A stretch of 64,000 bases of DNA from Actinophytocola sp044466355 (GTDB lineage Bacteria; Actinomycetota; Actinomycetes; Mycobacteriales; Pseudonocardiaceae), in assembly GCF_044466355.1 (NCBI RefSeq), contig NZ_JBITMQ010000005.1, positions 62,001 to 126,000 of the forward strand. The letters run 5' to 3'. Below the pieces are notes generated by a model. It had not been told where the DNA came from. It saw nothing but the letters and a program-made list of their open reading frames with translations, and did not search any database. Positions 40,754 to 48,706 of this stretch are shown one piece after another. A program made the position numbers and the translations under genes. Every line of letters begins with the position of its first letter. Position 1 is the first letter of the stretch.

Positions 40754-42884
40754 CCACGTTCTGGTGCGAGCACGCGTGGGTCGGTGGTGCGGCGCCCGGC
40801 GTGGTGGTCGAGGTCGACGACGGGCTGATCACGGCCCTGTCGCGGGCCGCGACCCCGCCCGCCGGTGCGTACGTGTTGCGGGGCATGGTGTTCCCCGGCT
40901 TCGCGAACGTCCACTCGCACGCGTTCCACCGCGCGTTGCGCGGCCGCACCCACGCCGACGGCGGCACGTTCTGGACGTGGCGACGGAGCATGTACGAGCT
41001 GGCCGCCACGCTGACACCGGACAACTACCTGAGGCTCGCCACGGCAGCCTACGCCGAGATGGTCGTCGCGGGCGTGACGGTGGTCGGCGAGTTCCACTAC
41101 GTGCACCACCCGCCCGGCGGTGGCCGGTACGCGGACCCGAACGCGATGGGCGATGCGCTGGCGGAGGCCGCGCTGGCGGCCGGCCTGCGGATGACGTTGC
41201 TCGACACGTGCTACCTGACCGGCGGTATCGGCACGGCGCTGTCGCCCGAGCAGCAACGGTTCTCCGACGGCAGCGTCGACGCGTGGGCGGAACGCGCGCT
41301 GTCGCGGTCCGACCACCCCCGCACCCGTGTGGGTGCCGCGATCCACTCGGTGCGCGCGGTGCCCCGTGCGGCGATCGCCGACATCGCGTCCACCGTGGCG
41401 GGGCGGCCGCTGCACGTCCACGTCTCCGAGCAGCCCGCCGAGAACGAGGCCTGCCTGGCGGCGTACGACCTGACGCCAGTCAGGTTGCTGGCGGAGTCCG
41501 GCGCGCTGGGGCCGTCGACGACCGCCGTGCACGCCACCCACCTGACCGGGGACGACATCGCGACGCTCGGCTCGTCGCACACCGCGGTGTGCTTCTGCCC
41601 GACCACCGAGGCCGACCTCGCGGACGGCATCGGCCCGGCGCGGGAGCTGGTCGACGCTGGTGCGCCGCTCTCGCTGGGCAGCGACCAGCACGCGGTCGTC
41701 GACCCGCTGGCCGAGGCACGGGCCCTGGAACACGGGGAACGGCTGCGCACCGGCCGGCGCGGCCGGTTCACGCCCGACGAGCTGATCACCGCGCTGACGT
41801 CCGCGGGCAACGCCGCGCTGGGCTGGCCGGACGCGGGAACGATCCGCGTCGGCGCGCCCGCGGACCTGACGGCTGTCAGGCTCGACAGCGTCCGCACCGC
41901 GGGCAGCCGCCCCGAGCAGGTGCTGTACGCGGCGACGGCGGCCGACGTGCACACGGTGGTGTCGCACGGCGCGGTCGTCGCGGAGAACGGGCGCCACACG
42001 CGGCTGGGCGACGTGGGCAGGCTGCTGACCGAGACGATCGAGGAGCTGTCGTGAGTGTTCTCATCACCGGCGTCGGCGAGCTGACCACCAACGACGGGCC
42101 CGCGCTCACCGACGCCGCGCTGGTGCTCGACGGCGACCGGATCGCGTGGCTCGGCGCGGCGGCGGACGCACCCGCCGCCGACGAGCGGGTGGACGTCGAG
42201 GGGCGCGCGGTACTGCCCGGCTGGGTGGACAGCCACACGCACCTCGTGTTCGCCGGTGACCGCACGGCCGAGTTCGCCGCACGCATGTCAGGTCAGCCGT
42301 ACACGGCGGGCGGGATCGCGGTGACGGTCGCGGCGACCCGCGCCGCCTCCGACGACGACCTCCGGCGGGTGCTGCGCGGGCACGTCGCCGAGGCCGTGGC
42401 CCAGGGCACCACGTGCGTGGAGACGAAGACCGGGTACGGCCTGACCGTCGCGGACGAGCTGCGTTCGGCACGCATCGCCGCCGAGGAGGCCGACGAGGTC
42501 ACGTTCCTCGGCGCGCACCTCGTCCCCGCCGACATGTCCACAGAGGACTACGTCGGCCTGGTGACCGGCGAGATGCTCGACGCGGTGGCACCGCACGTGC
42601 GGTGGGCGGACGTGTTCTGCGAGACGGGCGCGTTCGACGAGGACGAGTCGCGGGCGGTGCTGACGGCGGCCAAGGCGAAGGGCCTCGGCCTGCGCGTGCA
42701 CGGCAACCAGCTGGGCTACGGCCCCGGCGTGCGCCTGGCCGTCGAGTCGGGCGCGGCGAGTGTCGACCACTGCACCTACCTCACCCGGTCCGACGTGGAC
42801 GCGCTGGCGCAGTCCGAGACCGTGGCGACGCTGCTGCCCGCCTGCGACCTGTCGACCCGCCAGCCGCTACCTGACGCCCGTCAG
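39997..42884. repeat. Cluster of six intragenic palindromes CCTGAC-N4-GTCAG
   Basis: Copies at 39997-40011, 40412-40427, 40691-40706, 41469-41484, 41865-41880 and 42870-42884, inside the amidase, hutF and hutI coding regions. One more perfect copy is at 16568-16582 (end of the GNAT gene) and one near match (CCTCAC-GCGC-GTCAGG) at 43781-43796. The copies fall in different codon phases: some read CTG-ACN-NNN-GTC-AG, others CCT-GAC-NNN-NGT-CAG. They force rare codons such as CCT, TGT and AGG. The DNA sequence, not the peptide, is therefore conserved. Confidence 0.75.
40750..42054 (+). CDS. hutF: Formimidoylglutamate deiminase
   Basis: Amidohydrolase-superfamily enzyme producing N-formylglutamate and ammonia from N-formimidoylglutamate. 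A 434-aa protein. Metal-binding HSHAFHRALRGR, VHVSEQPAENEAC (His), VHATHLT and LGSDQHAVVDPL (Asp). Coupled by ATGA and GTGA overlaps to its neighbours. Confidence 0.93.
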   Translation: MTTFWCEHAWVGGAAPGVVVEVDDGLITALSRAATPPAGAYVLRGMVFPGFANVHSHAFHRALRGRTHADGGTFWTWRRSMYELAATLTPDNYLRLATAAYAEMVVAGVTVVGEFHYVHHPPGGGRYADPNAMGDALAEAALAAGLRMTLLDTCYLTGGIGTALSPEQQRFSDGSVDAWAERALSRSDHPRTRVGAAIHSVRAVPRAAIADIASTVAGRPLHVHVSEQPAENEACLAAYDLTPVRLLAESGALGPSTTAVHATHLTGDDIATLGSSHTAVCFCPTTEADLADGIGPARELVDAGAPLSLGSDQHAVVDPLAEARALEHGERLRTGRRGRFTPDELITALTSAGNAALGWPDAGTIRVGAPADLTAVRLDSVRTAGSRPEQVLYAATAADVHTVVSHGAVVAENGRHTRLGDVGRLLTETIEELS

Positions 42885-43190
42885 CTGGTGGACACGGGCG
42901 CGACGGTCGCGCTGGCGACGAACTGCAACCCGGGCTCGTCGTACACGTCGTCGATGGCGTTCTGCGTGGCGACGGCGGTGCTGCAGATGCGCATGTCGGT
43001 GCAGGAGGCGGTTCGCGCGGCCACGTGGGGTGGCGCGCGGGCGTTGCGGCGTGACGACGTCGGGGTGCTGCGCGTGGGGGCCCGCGCGGACGTGCAGGTG
43101 CTCGACGCGCCGTCGGTCACCCACCTGGCCTACCGGCCCGGGGTGCCGCTGACGTGGGCGGTGTGGCGGGCGGGCACGCGGGCCCGTTAG
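42051..43190 (+). CDS. hutI: Imidazolonepropionase
   Basis: Third enzyme of the pathway, hydrolysing 4-imidazolone-5-propionate to N-formimidoylglutamate. A 379-aa amidohydrolase with HTHLVFAGDRTAEF, TKTGYGLT, FLGAHLVP, RVHGNQLGYG and ATNCNPGSSYTSSM. GTG start in the hutF stop. Last gene of the operon. Confidence 0.95.
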   Translation: MSVLITGVGELTTNDGPALTDAALVLDGDRIAWLGAAADAPAADERVDVEGRAVLPGWVDSHTHLVFAGDRTAEFAARMSGQPYTAGGIAVTVAATRAASDDDLRRVLRGHVAEAVAQGTTCVETKTGYGLTVADELRSARIAAEEADEVTFLGAHLVPADMSTEDYVGLVTGEMLDAVAPHVRWADVFCETGAFDEDESRAVLTAAKAKGLGLRVHGNQLGYGPGVRLAVESGAASVDHCTYLTRSDVDALAQSETVATLLPACDLSTRQPLPDARQLVDTGATVALATNCNPGSSYTSSMAFCVATAVLQMRMSVQEAVRAATWGGARALRRDDVGVLRVGARADVQVLDAPSVTHLAYRPGVPLTWAVWRAGTRAR

Positions 43191-43372
43191 AACACGAACA
43201 GCCCGACGGCGCCGACGAGCACGACCACGAGGATCACGATCGCGACGATCATCGGCCAGTGCGCGGGCGGCCGGTAGGTCGGCACGTCCTCGTCCTCGGC
43301 GGGTGGCCGGTCGTGGGCGAACGGGTCGTCGCCGAAGATCACCGGGTCGCGTTGCGGGTCGTCGTTGGGCAT
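43187..43372 (-). CDS. Small C-tail-anchored membrane protein
   Basis: A 61-aa protein: an acidic, Pro/Asp-rich N-terminal 38 residues, then one C-terminal helix (PMIVAIVILVVVLVGAVGLFVF). ATG at 43372 with GGAGGG upstream. It lies about 35 nt downstream of repeat copy D, whose PafBC-type core would drive it. Family unknown. The stop region overlaps the hutI end by 4 bp in antisense. Confidence 0.7.
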   Translation of the reverse strand: MPNDDPQRDPVIFGDDPFAHDRPPAEDEDVPTYRPPAHWPMIVAIVILVVVLVGAVGLFVF

Positions 43373-43393
43373 GGTGTCCCTCCCCACTGGGGC

Positions 43394-43472
43394 GGCCTCC
43401 GGCCCCCGGTTTCCATGCTACGTCGGGGGACCGACAACGGCACGGTCCGTGGGGCCGGGTCGTCCACAGGTC
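43394..43472 (-). repeat. Dispersed promoter-bearing repeat, copy D
   Basis: On the minus strand: GACCTGTGGACGACCCGGCC, about 15 nt, TTGTCGGTC (43437-43429), 8 nt, TAGCAT (43420-43415), TGGAAACC, GGGGGCCGGAGGCC. Nearly identical in layout to copy C 30 kb away. Unlike the 13-kb copies it sits directly before a gene, that of the 61-aa membrane protein. Confidence 0.8.
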
Positions 43473-43647
43473 AGACCAGCCAGACGACCAGGGCCACCAC
43501 CAGCACGCCGATGCCGAGGCCGATGTAGATGAGCCGCCTGAACGGCAGCTCCTCACCCGTCGGGTCCAGCACGTCGCGCTTGTCGTCGGCGTGGGGGTTC
43601 TGGTCCATGGGGACCCAGTCCCGGTCTTCCTGGTCTTCTCCGGCCAT
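43471..43647 (-). CDS. Small C-tail-anchored membrane protein
   Basis: A 58-aa protein: hydrophilic acidic N terminus (MAGEDQEDRDWVPMDQNPHA), then RRLIYIGLGIGVLVVALVVWLV as a single C-terminal helix. Same build as the 61-aa protein downstream but no clear sequence identity. It follows the glycogen-debranching-like gene by 17 bp upstream on the same strand and may be transcribed with it. Function unknown. Confidence 0.65.
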   Translation of the reverse strand: MAGEDQEDRDWVPMDQNPHADDKRDVLDPTGEELPFRRLIYIGLGIGVLVVALVVWLV

Positions 43648-43664
43648 GGCCGCATTCTGCACGG

Positions 43665-45644
43665 TCAGGACACCGTCACCGAGCCCGCCGCGTCGACCGT
43701 GACCCGCACGCGGCGGCCACCCAGGACGACGCCGTCGACGGTCAGCGGAAACCACGACGCGAACGCCGGCGAGGGCCTTACCTCACGCGCGTCAGGTGTG
43801 AGGCCGAGCGCCGCCCACACCAGCGCGAACACCGACGCCGCCGACCACGCCTGCGGCCGGCACGTCGACGGGTAGGCCACCAGCGGGCCGTCGTCGGCAG
43901 CCCAGCCGCCGTACAGCTCCGGCAGCCGGTGGTCGAAGTGGGCGCCCGCCCGCACCACGCCGGCGGCCAGCGCCGCCGCCACCTCCGGGTGGCCTTCGCG
44001 GGCCAGGCCGTCGACCGCGATCGCCGTGTCGTGCGGCCACACCGAACCCGTGTGGTAGCCGACCGGGTTGAAGTACGGGTGCGTCCCGTCGAACGTCCGC
44101 AGCCCGTACCCGCTGTCCAGCCGCCCGCTGCCCAGCCGGGACGCGACCAGCGCGGCCTCGTCACCGGTCAGCAGACCGGAGCCCAGCAGGTGCCCCATGT
44201 TCGACGCCAGGGCGTCGACCGGGCGCCCCTGTGCGTCCAGCGCCAGCGCGGGAAACGGCCCTTCCTCGTCCCGCACCCAGAACGCCTCCCGGAACCGCCC
44301 GTTCATCCGCTCCGCCCACGCCCGCGCCTCGGCCGCGCCCGGCAACCCGAACGCGTCGAGCACGGTGGCGGCGTCGAGTGCCGCGCGGTGCGCGTACGCC
44401 TGCGCCTCCGACAGTGCGACCGGCGCCTCGGCGAGGTTCCCCGCGCCGTCCTGGATGGAGTCGATCGAGTCCTTCCAGCCCTGGTTGGCGAGGCCGCGGC
44501 CCAGCTCGTCCCGGTAGGACAGGAAACCGTCGTGGGACAGCACCCAACCCAGTGCGCGGCGCAGGGGATCGAGCAGGTCCGAGACGTCGGCGCCCCACCG
44601 CCACGCGTCGTGCAGCAGCGAGATCCACAGCGGGGTCGCGTCGATGGTGCCGTAGTAGACGGGTGGCAGCCCCATGGTTTGGTCCACATCGGACGGCACG
44701 CGGCGGATCTCGTGGGCGATCTTGCCCGGCTCCTCCGCGGTCTCCGGGTCGTGTTTCGTGCCCTGCCTGCGGGCGAGCGTGCGGAGCGTGCCCATGGCGA
44801 GGTCCGTGCCGAGCGGCAGCGCGAACCGCGCCGTCCACAGCGAGTCACGGCCGAACAGCGTCAGGTACCAGGGCGCACCCGCGGCGGCGAACACGTCGTC
44901 CGGCGCGGCGGCGTCGGCCAGCAGCAGGTGGTCCAGGTCGGCGAGGCCGGTGTGGAACAGCTTCTCCAGGTCCTGGTTGACGCTGGTCAGGTTGGCCGTG
45001 GCCCGGACGTCGGCGGGCGCGGTGAACACGGCGTCGTCGCTCGCGGAGGACGCGGTCAGCGTGAGCGTCCACGTCACGCGGCTGCGCGGGGCGAGCGTGA
45101 GGCGCCAGTCGAGGCGGGCGTGCTCGTCGAGCACCACATCGTCGGGCGCGCGGTCGCTGGTCAGGCGCGTGACCCGGCTACCTGACACCCATTCGGTGAG
45201 CCCGTTCGCCCTCGTCGGGGACACCAGCGCGGGCCGCTGCCCGACGCGGAACGCCAGCACCGGCGCCAGGTCGGCGGCGAGGCGCACGCTCACGGTCGTG
45301 GTGATCTCCCGGCGCGAGTCGTTGACCAGCGCGACCGTCTCCTCGAGGGTGTCGGGCCGGGTGCGCCTGCGCCGCTCGACGCGCACCGTCGGCTCGGTGA
45401 TCTCGTCGCCGAGGTGCCGGACAGCGGCGACGAACCGAAGCCCGTCCGGGCCCTCCTGCCGGTGCCCGAGCGTGACCGGCTCACGGTCGTCGACCACGAC
45501 GGTCAGCTCGGCGACATGACGGACGTCAGCCACCAGCCAGCCCTGCGCGCCGTCGCGGCGGAGCTGGCCGTCCGGTGCCGACAGGACGGTGGCCGGTGCG
45601 GCCACCGCGGTGACCAGTTCGTGCAGGAAAGGCTGGTTGTGCAT
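43665..45644 (-). CDS. Glycogen-debranching N-terminal domain / amylo-alpha-1,6-glucosidase-like protein
   Basis: A 659-aa cytoplasmic protein. An N-terminal beta-sandwich 'GDE N-terminal' domain (residues 1-200, YPF-like start PFLHELVTAVAAPATVLSA) is followed by an (alpha/alpha)6 glycosidase domain with WYLTLFGRDSLWTAR (acid region), ALGWVLSHDGFLSYRD, NQGWKDSIDSIQ and YHTGSVWPHDTAIAVDGL. It probably hydrolyses alpha-1,6 or trehalose-type glucosides. ATG at 45644; the divergent aldo/keto reductase starts 32 bp away. Confidence 0.85.
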   Translation of the reverse strand: MHNQPFLHELVTAVAAPATVLSAPDGQLRRDGAQGWLVADVRHVAELTVVVDDREPVTLGHRQEGPDGLRFVAAVRHLGDEITEPTVRVERRRRTRPDTLEETVALVNDSRREITTTVSVRLAADLAPVLAFRVGQRPALVSPTRANGLTEWVSGSRVTRLTSDRAPDDVVLDEHARLDWRLTLAPRSRVTWTLTLTASSASDDAVFTAPADVRATANLTSVNQDLEKLFHTGLADLDHLLLADAAAPDDVFAAAGAPWYLTLFGRDSLWTARFALPLGTDLAMGTLRTLARRQGTKHDPETAEEPGKIAHEIRRVPSDVDQTMGLPPVYYGTIDATPLWISLLHDAWRWGADVSDLLDPLRRALGWVLSHDGFLSYRDELGRGLANQGWKDSIDSIQDGAGNLAEAPVALSEAQAYAHRAALDAATVLDAFGLPGAAEARAWAERMNGRFREAFWVRDEEGPFPALALDAQGRPVDALASNMGHLLGSGLLTGDEAALVASRLGSGRLDSGYGLRTFDGTHPYFNPVGYHTGSVWPHDTAIAVDGLAREGHPEVAAALAAGVVRAGAHFDHRLPELYGGWAADDGPLVAYPSTCRPQAWSAASVFALVWAALGLTPDAREVRPSPAFASWFPLTVDGVVLGGRRVRVTVDAAGSVTVS

Positions 45645-45675
45645 CTGGAGTTACTCCGGGGATAGGTTGGCTTTC

Positions 45676-46700
45676 ATGGAGTACACACAGCTCGGCCGCA
45701 GTGGCCTCTCCGTGTCCCGGCTCGTGCTCGGCACCATGAACTTCGGTCCCGAGACGTCCGAAGAGGACGGTCACGCGATCATGGATCGCGCGCACGAGCA
45801 CGGCATCATCTTCGCGTAGCTTGCGGAGCGAAAATTCGGCACAGCTTCGACACCGCCAACGTATACGGCTGGCAGAAGGGGGAGGGGATCACCGAGCAGA
45901 TCATCGGCCGGTGGTTCGCCAAGGGCGGCGGCCGGCGGGAGAAGACCGTGCTGGCCACGAAGCTGTACGGCTCGATGGGGGACTGGCCCAACGAGAGGTT
46001 CCTCTCCGCGCTGAACATCCGCCGCGCGGCGGACGAGTCGCTGCGCAGGCTGCGGACCGACCACATCGACCTCTACCAGATGCACCACGTCGACCGGAAC
46101 ACGCCGTGGGACGAGATCTGGGAAGCGTTCTCCGTGCTGCGGCAACAGGGGAAGGCGCTGTACTTCGGGTCGTCGAACTTCGCGGGCTGGCACCTCGCGC
46201 AGGCGCAGGAGGCGGCACGCGACAGGCACTTCCTCGGCCTGGTCAGCGAGCAGTCGATCTACAACCTGATGACCCGCTGGGTGGAGCTGGAGGTGCTGCC
46301 CGCCGCGCGGCACTACGGCATCGGCGTGCTCCCGTGGTCCCCGCTGCACGGCGGCCTGCTCGGCGGTGTGCTGCGCAAGCAGCGCGAGGGCGGTGCGTCG
46401 CGGTCCGCGAGCGGCCGGTCGGCGGACGCGCTGGAGAAGTACCGCGACCGGATCGAGGCGTACGAGAAGCTGTCGGCGGACCTCGGCGCGGACCCGGCGG
46501 ACCTCGGTGTGGCGTGGCTGCTGCACCAGGAGGGCGTGACGGCGCCGATCATCGGCCCGAGGACGCGGGAGCAGCTGGACGGCTCCCTGCGTGCGGTGGA
46601 GCTGAAGCTGGAGCAGGAGACGCTGGACAAGCTGGACGAGCTGTTCCCGGCCCCGGGCCCGAACGGTGCGAAGCCCGCGCCGGAGGCGTACGCCTGGTGA
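45676..46700 (+). pseudogene. Aldo/keto reductase interrupted by about 32-35 bp of extra sequence
   Basis: The first 47 codons (MEYTQLGRSGLSVSRLVLGT..., DGHAIMDRAHEHGI) and the rest from 45846 (FDTANVYGWQKG..., KLYGSMGDWP, DLYQMHHVDRNTPWDEI, IIGPRTREQLDGSL) form one NADPH-dependent aldo/keto reductase of about 335 aa. Homologs read HGINFFDTANVYGW without a gap. Here 45808-45845 carries extra bases that include a TAG at 45817 and shift the frame. The catalytic Asp and Tyr (FDTANVY) fall after the break. Promoter-like TAGGTT lies 8 bp before the ATG, and GGAGT-T-ACTCC at 45647-45657 may be an operator. Sequencing error seems unlikely for so long an insert. Confidence 0.8.
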
Positions 46701-46705
46701 CCGGA

Positions 46706-46738
46706 CGACGCCCCGGGCCCGACGGACCCGGGGCGTCG
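46706..46738. terminator. Bidirectional intrinsic terminator
   Basis: Perfect 12-bp stem CGACGCCCCGGG / CCCGGGGCGTCG with a 9-nt loop, between the convergent aldo/keto reductase and the HNH-like gene. Confidence 0.88.
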
Positions 46739-46744
46739 CTCATC

Positions 46745-47710
46745 TCACGGCCCGCCGAGGTAGTTCTTCAGCCAGATGCCGTCCAGGTATTGCAGTGCCT
46801 CCATGTACACGTTGTCGTCGTTGTTGTGGGGTCGGCAGATCGGCATGATGTAGACCGAGTCCGATCCCCTCGGCATCGAGCGCGCCACCGTGCCCGTGAT
46901 GATGTGGCCGCCGACGAAGGACGTGCCGCAGTTGAACCCGTTGAAGCGGTAGGACGTGCAGATGTTCGGGTACACACCGAACTGGTCGGCCCACAGGTTG
47001 ATCCACGTCTTGCCGGCGATGTGCGGATCGTTCGTACTGCCGATCACGTTCGCGAAGGCCTCACGGAGGCTGAAGTGCACCGTGCCGCCCCACACGGACT
47101 CGATCGTCACCACCTCGTCCTGCGGGCCCAGTTCGGTCCCCGGCTCGTACAGGCCGTGGAAGACCCCGTCCCGGTAGACGACCAGCAACTGCCGGTAGTC
47201 GTCCGGCGAGACCTCGGGCGGTGCCGTACGGACCTGGACGACCACGCCGGGCAGGTCCTTCAGCGCGGCGATGAGGGCCTCGTTCGCGGTCCTGGCCAGC
47301 CCGCTCAGCACCTCGTCGACCCCGGTGGTCACCGGGGTACGGCAGTTCCAGTGCGGGTTCGCCATGAGATCGTCCGCCACGAACCCCGCCGACCTGGCGG
47401 CCCGGTGGTGGCAGTACTCCTCGGTGCCCGCCGGGAACGTGACGAGACGGCAGCCGTCCGCCGAGGCGAAGTCCGTACCGCAGACCGTCACGGTGTGCCG
47501 CGCCTCGTCGTAGACGTAGTCGAAGACGAGCCGTCCCACGAGCCGCCGGTTCCCGAACGCGGTGAACGTGCCGATGTCGATGTCCTCGGACTGGAACGTG
47601 TGGGCACCGTCGTCGAACGAGATCTCGACCGCCGAAGAAGTCTCGACCAGCTCGACGAACCGCGTGCGGTGACCGATGTGCGAAGCGAGCGAAATCTTGA
47701 CCGAAAGCAT
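46745..47710 (-). CDS. Unknown protein with an HNH-like C-terminal motif
   Basis: A 321-aa protein I cannot assign. Residues 1-90 are beta-rich; 120-225 look like a mixed alpha/beta domain. The C terminus has Cys251 and Cys261, then GGHIITG (His269), and VYIMPICRPHNNDDN (Cys292, His295, Asn296). The pattern Gly-x-His-hydrophobic...Ile-x-Pro-x-Cys-x-x-His/Cys-Asn resembles small HNH/zinc-finger nuclease modules. No signal peptide. It follows the 217-aa gene by 11 bp, forming a two-gene unit flanked by a terminator and a relatively AT-rich leader. Function is unproven; nuclease is a hypothesis. Confidence 0.5.
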   Translation of the reverse strand: MLSVKISLASHIGHRTRFVELVETSSAVEISFDDGAHTFQSEDIDIGTFTAFGNRRLVGRLVFDYVYDEARHTVTVCGTDFASADGCRLVTFPAGTEEYCHHRAARSAGFVADDLMANPHWNCRTPVTTGVDEVLSGLARTANEALIAALKDLPGVVVQVRTAPPEVSPDDYRQLLVVYRDGVFHGLYEPGTELGPQDEVVTIESVWGGTVHFSLREAFANVIGSTNDPHIAGKTWINLWADQFGVYPNICTSYRFNGFNCGTSFVGGHIITGTVARSMPRGSDSVYIMPICRPHNNDDNVYMEALQYLDGIWLKNYLGGP

Positions 47711-47721
47711 GGGGATTCCGA

Positions 47722-48375
47722 TCAGGACGTCGGGTCGTAGTTGTAGTTGACGACCGTGAACTTGTAGTCGTACGAGTAGTGCTCGACGCTGCCGCACGTG
47801 ACGTGGGTGAACCAGTCCGCGGTCTCCGACGAGGAGTACGCGTACTGGAAGGTCGTCACCACGACGTTGAGGACCGGCATGACCGAGATGAGGCCGATGA
47901 TCGTGCCGAACTCGGAGGTCACCTTGCTCTTCTTGGTCTGCACCTGGATCTTGGCCATCTCGTCGTTGAGGTAACCGAGAATGGGCGCGACATCGCCGCT
48001 CAGGCCCGCCAGGATCACGCCGAAGAACTGGGCGTTGATGCTCGCGGCGGTCCCCTCGCCGGACTCCTCGTTCTGGGCCACGGAGGTCTCGCCCATCCCC
48101 TGGATGGAGTTCATGGCGGTCGTCATCGCGGTCTGGTCCAGCAGGTAGAGGCCGTTCTCGACCTCCTGGCCGGACGTGTCGAGAACGGCCTTCTTGATCA
48201 CGTTCGACATCTGGAGCGCGCTCACGAACGCCTGCGACACGGAGTCCTTCAGCGTTTGCGACCAGGAATCCTCGATGTAGGCGAACAGGAAGTCGGTGCC
48301 CGGCGCGTGGAGCCACTGACCCGAATCGGTCGTCGTCACCATGTACGTCACCTGGCGCGTCGCGACAGCAGTCAT
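47722..48375 (-). CDS. Unknown 217-aa protein, partner of the HNH-like gene
   Basis: ATG at 48375 with AGGAGGAGAA immediately upstream, the strongest ribosome-binding site in the area. Thr/Ser/Gln-rich with a helical middle (SQTLKDSVSQAFVSALQMSN), a Gly/Glu-rich loop, and a hydrophobic stretch (FGTIIGLISVMPVLNVVVTTF). The Tyr-rich C terminus contains one Cys. No signal peptide. Base composition is lower in GC than neighbouring genes. I do not recognise the family. Encoded immediately before the HNH-like protein, so the two probably act together. Confidence 0.6.
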   Translation of the reverse strand: MTAVATRQVTYMVTTTDSGQWLHAPGTDFLFAYIEDSWSQTLKDSVSQAFVSALQMSNVIKKAVLDTSGQEVENGLYLLDQTAMTTAMNSIQGMGETSVAQNEESGEGTAASINAQFFGVILAGLSGDVAPILGYLNDEMAKIQVQTKKSKVTSEFGTIIGLISVMPVLNVVVTTFQYAYSSSETADWFTHVTCGSVEHYSYDYKFTVVNYNYDPTS

Positions 48376-48706
48376 TTCTCCTCCTGGAAAGTTGTGCTCG
48401 GAATGTTTGAAGAGCTGCATCCAGGAGCATCCTCAGGAAGGTGCCCGACGCACAGGTGCAAATAGTGGGTTCAATCTTCCGGGGTGGGTGTCTCACCTGG
48501 TCAGAGCATCGGGGCGGGTGTCGTGAGAGATCGAGATAGCGGACGGTCGTCGTCGATCTTGAATCGCTGGGCCAATCAGGTGAGCGGGGTATTCAAGGGC
48601 TCGGAATACCCCGATGGCAATCATTTCTCGCCCATTGGGCTCGACTTTCGAGGTGTCCGCGACCGTCATTGTCCACGATTGTGGGGCCGCGGCCGCACGA
48701 TGGGGT
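48376..48706. other. AT-richer leader/promoter region with an inverted repeat
   Basis: 330 bp between the two-gene module and the inositol-monophosphatase-like gene. Visibly lower GC than the surroundings. It contains a perfect 9-bp inverted repeat, GGGGTATTC (48586-48594) and GAATACCCC (48604-48612) with a 9-nt loop, without a T-run. This could be an operator or a terminator for the upstream gene. No gene seen. Confidence 0.6.

Noticed and set aside
39997..42884. Protein-level repeat explaining the CCTGAC-N4-GTCAG motifs
   Set aside because: The copies occur in different codon phases and encode different peptides, so a protein repeat cannot explain them.
41821..43190. Terminators inside the hut operon from the CCTGAC palindromes
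   Set aside because: Stems are only 6 bp, lie inside coding sequence and lack T-runs.
45821..47740. A 639-codon plus-strand frame
   Set aside because: It is the shifted frame of the aldo/keto reductase followed by the antisense of the HNH-like gene.
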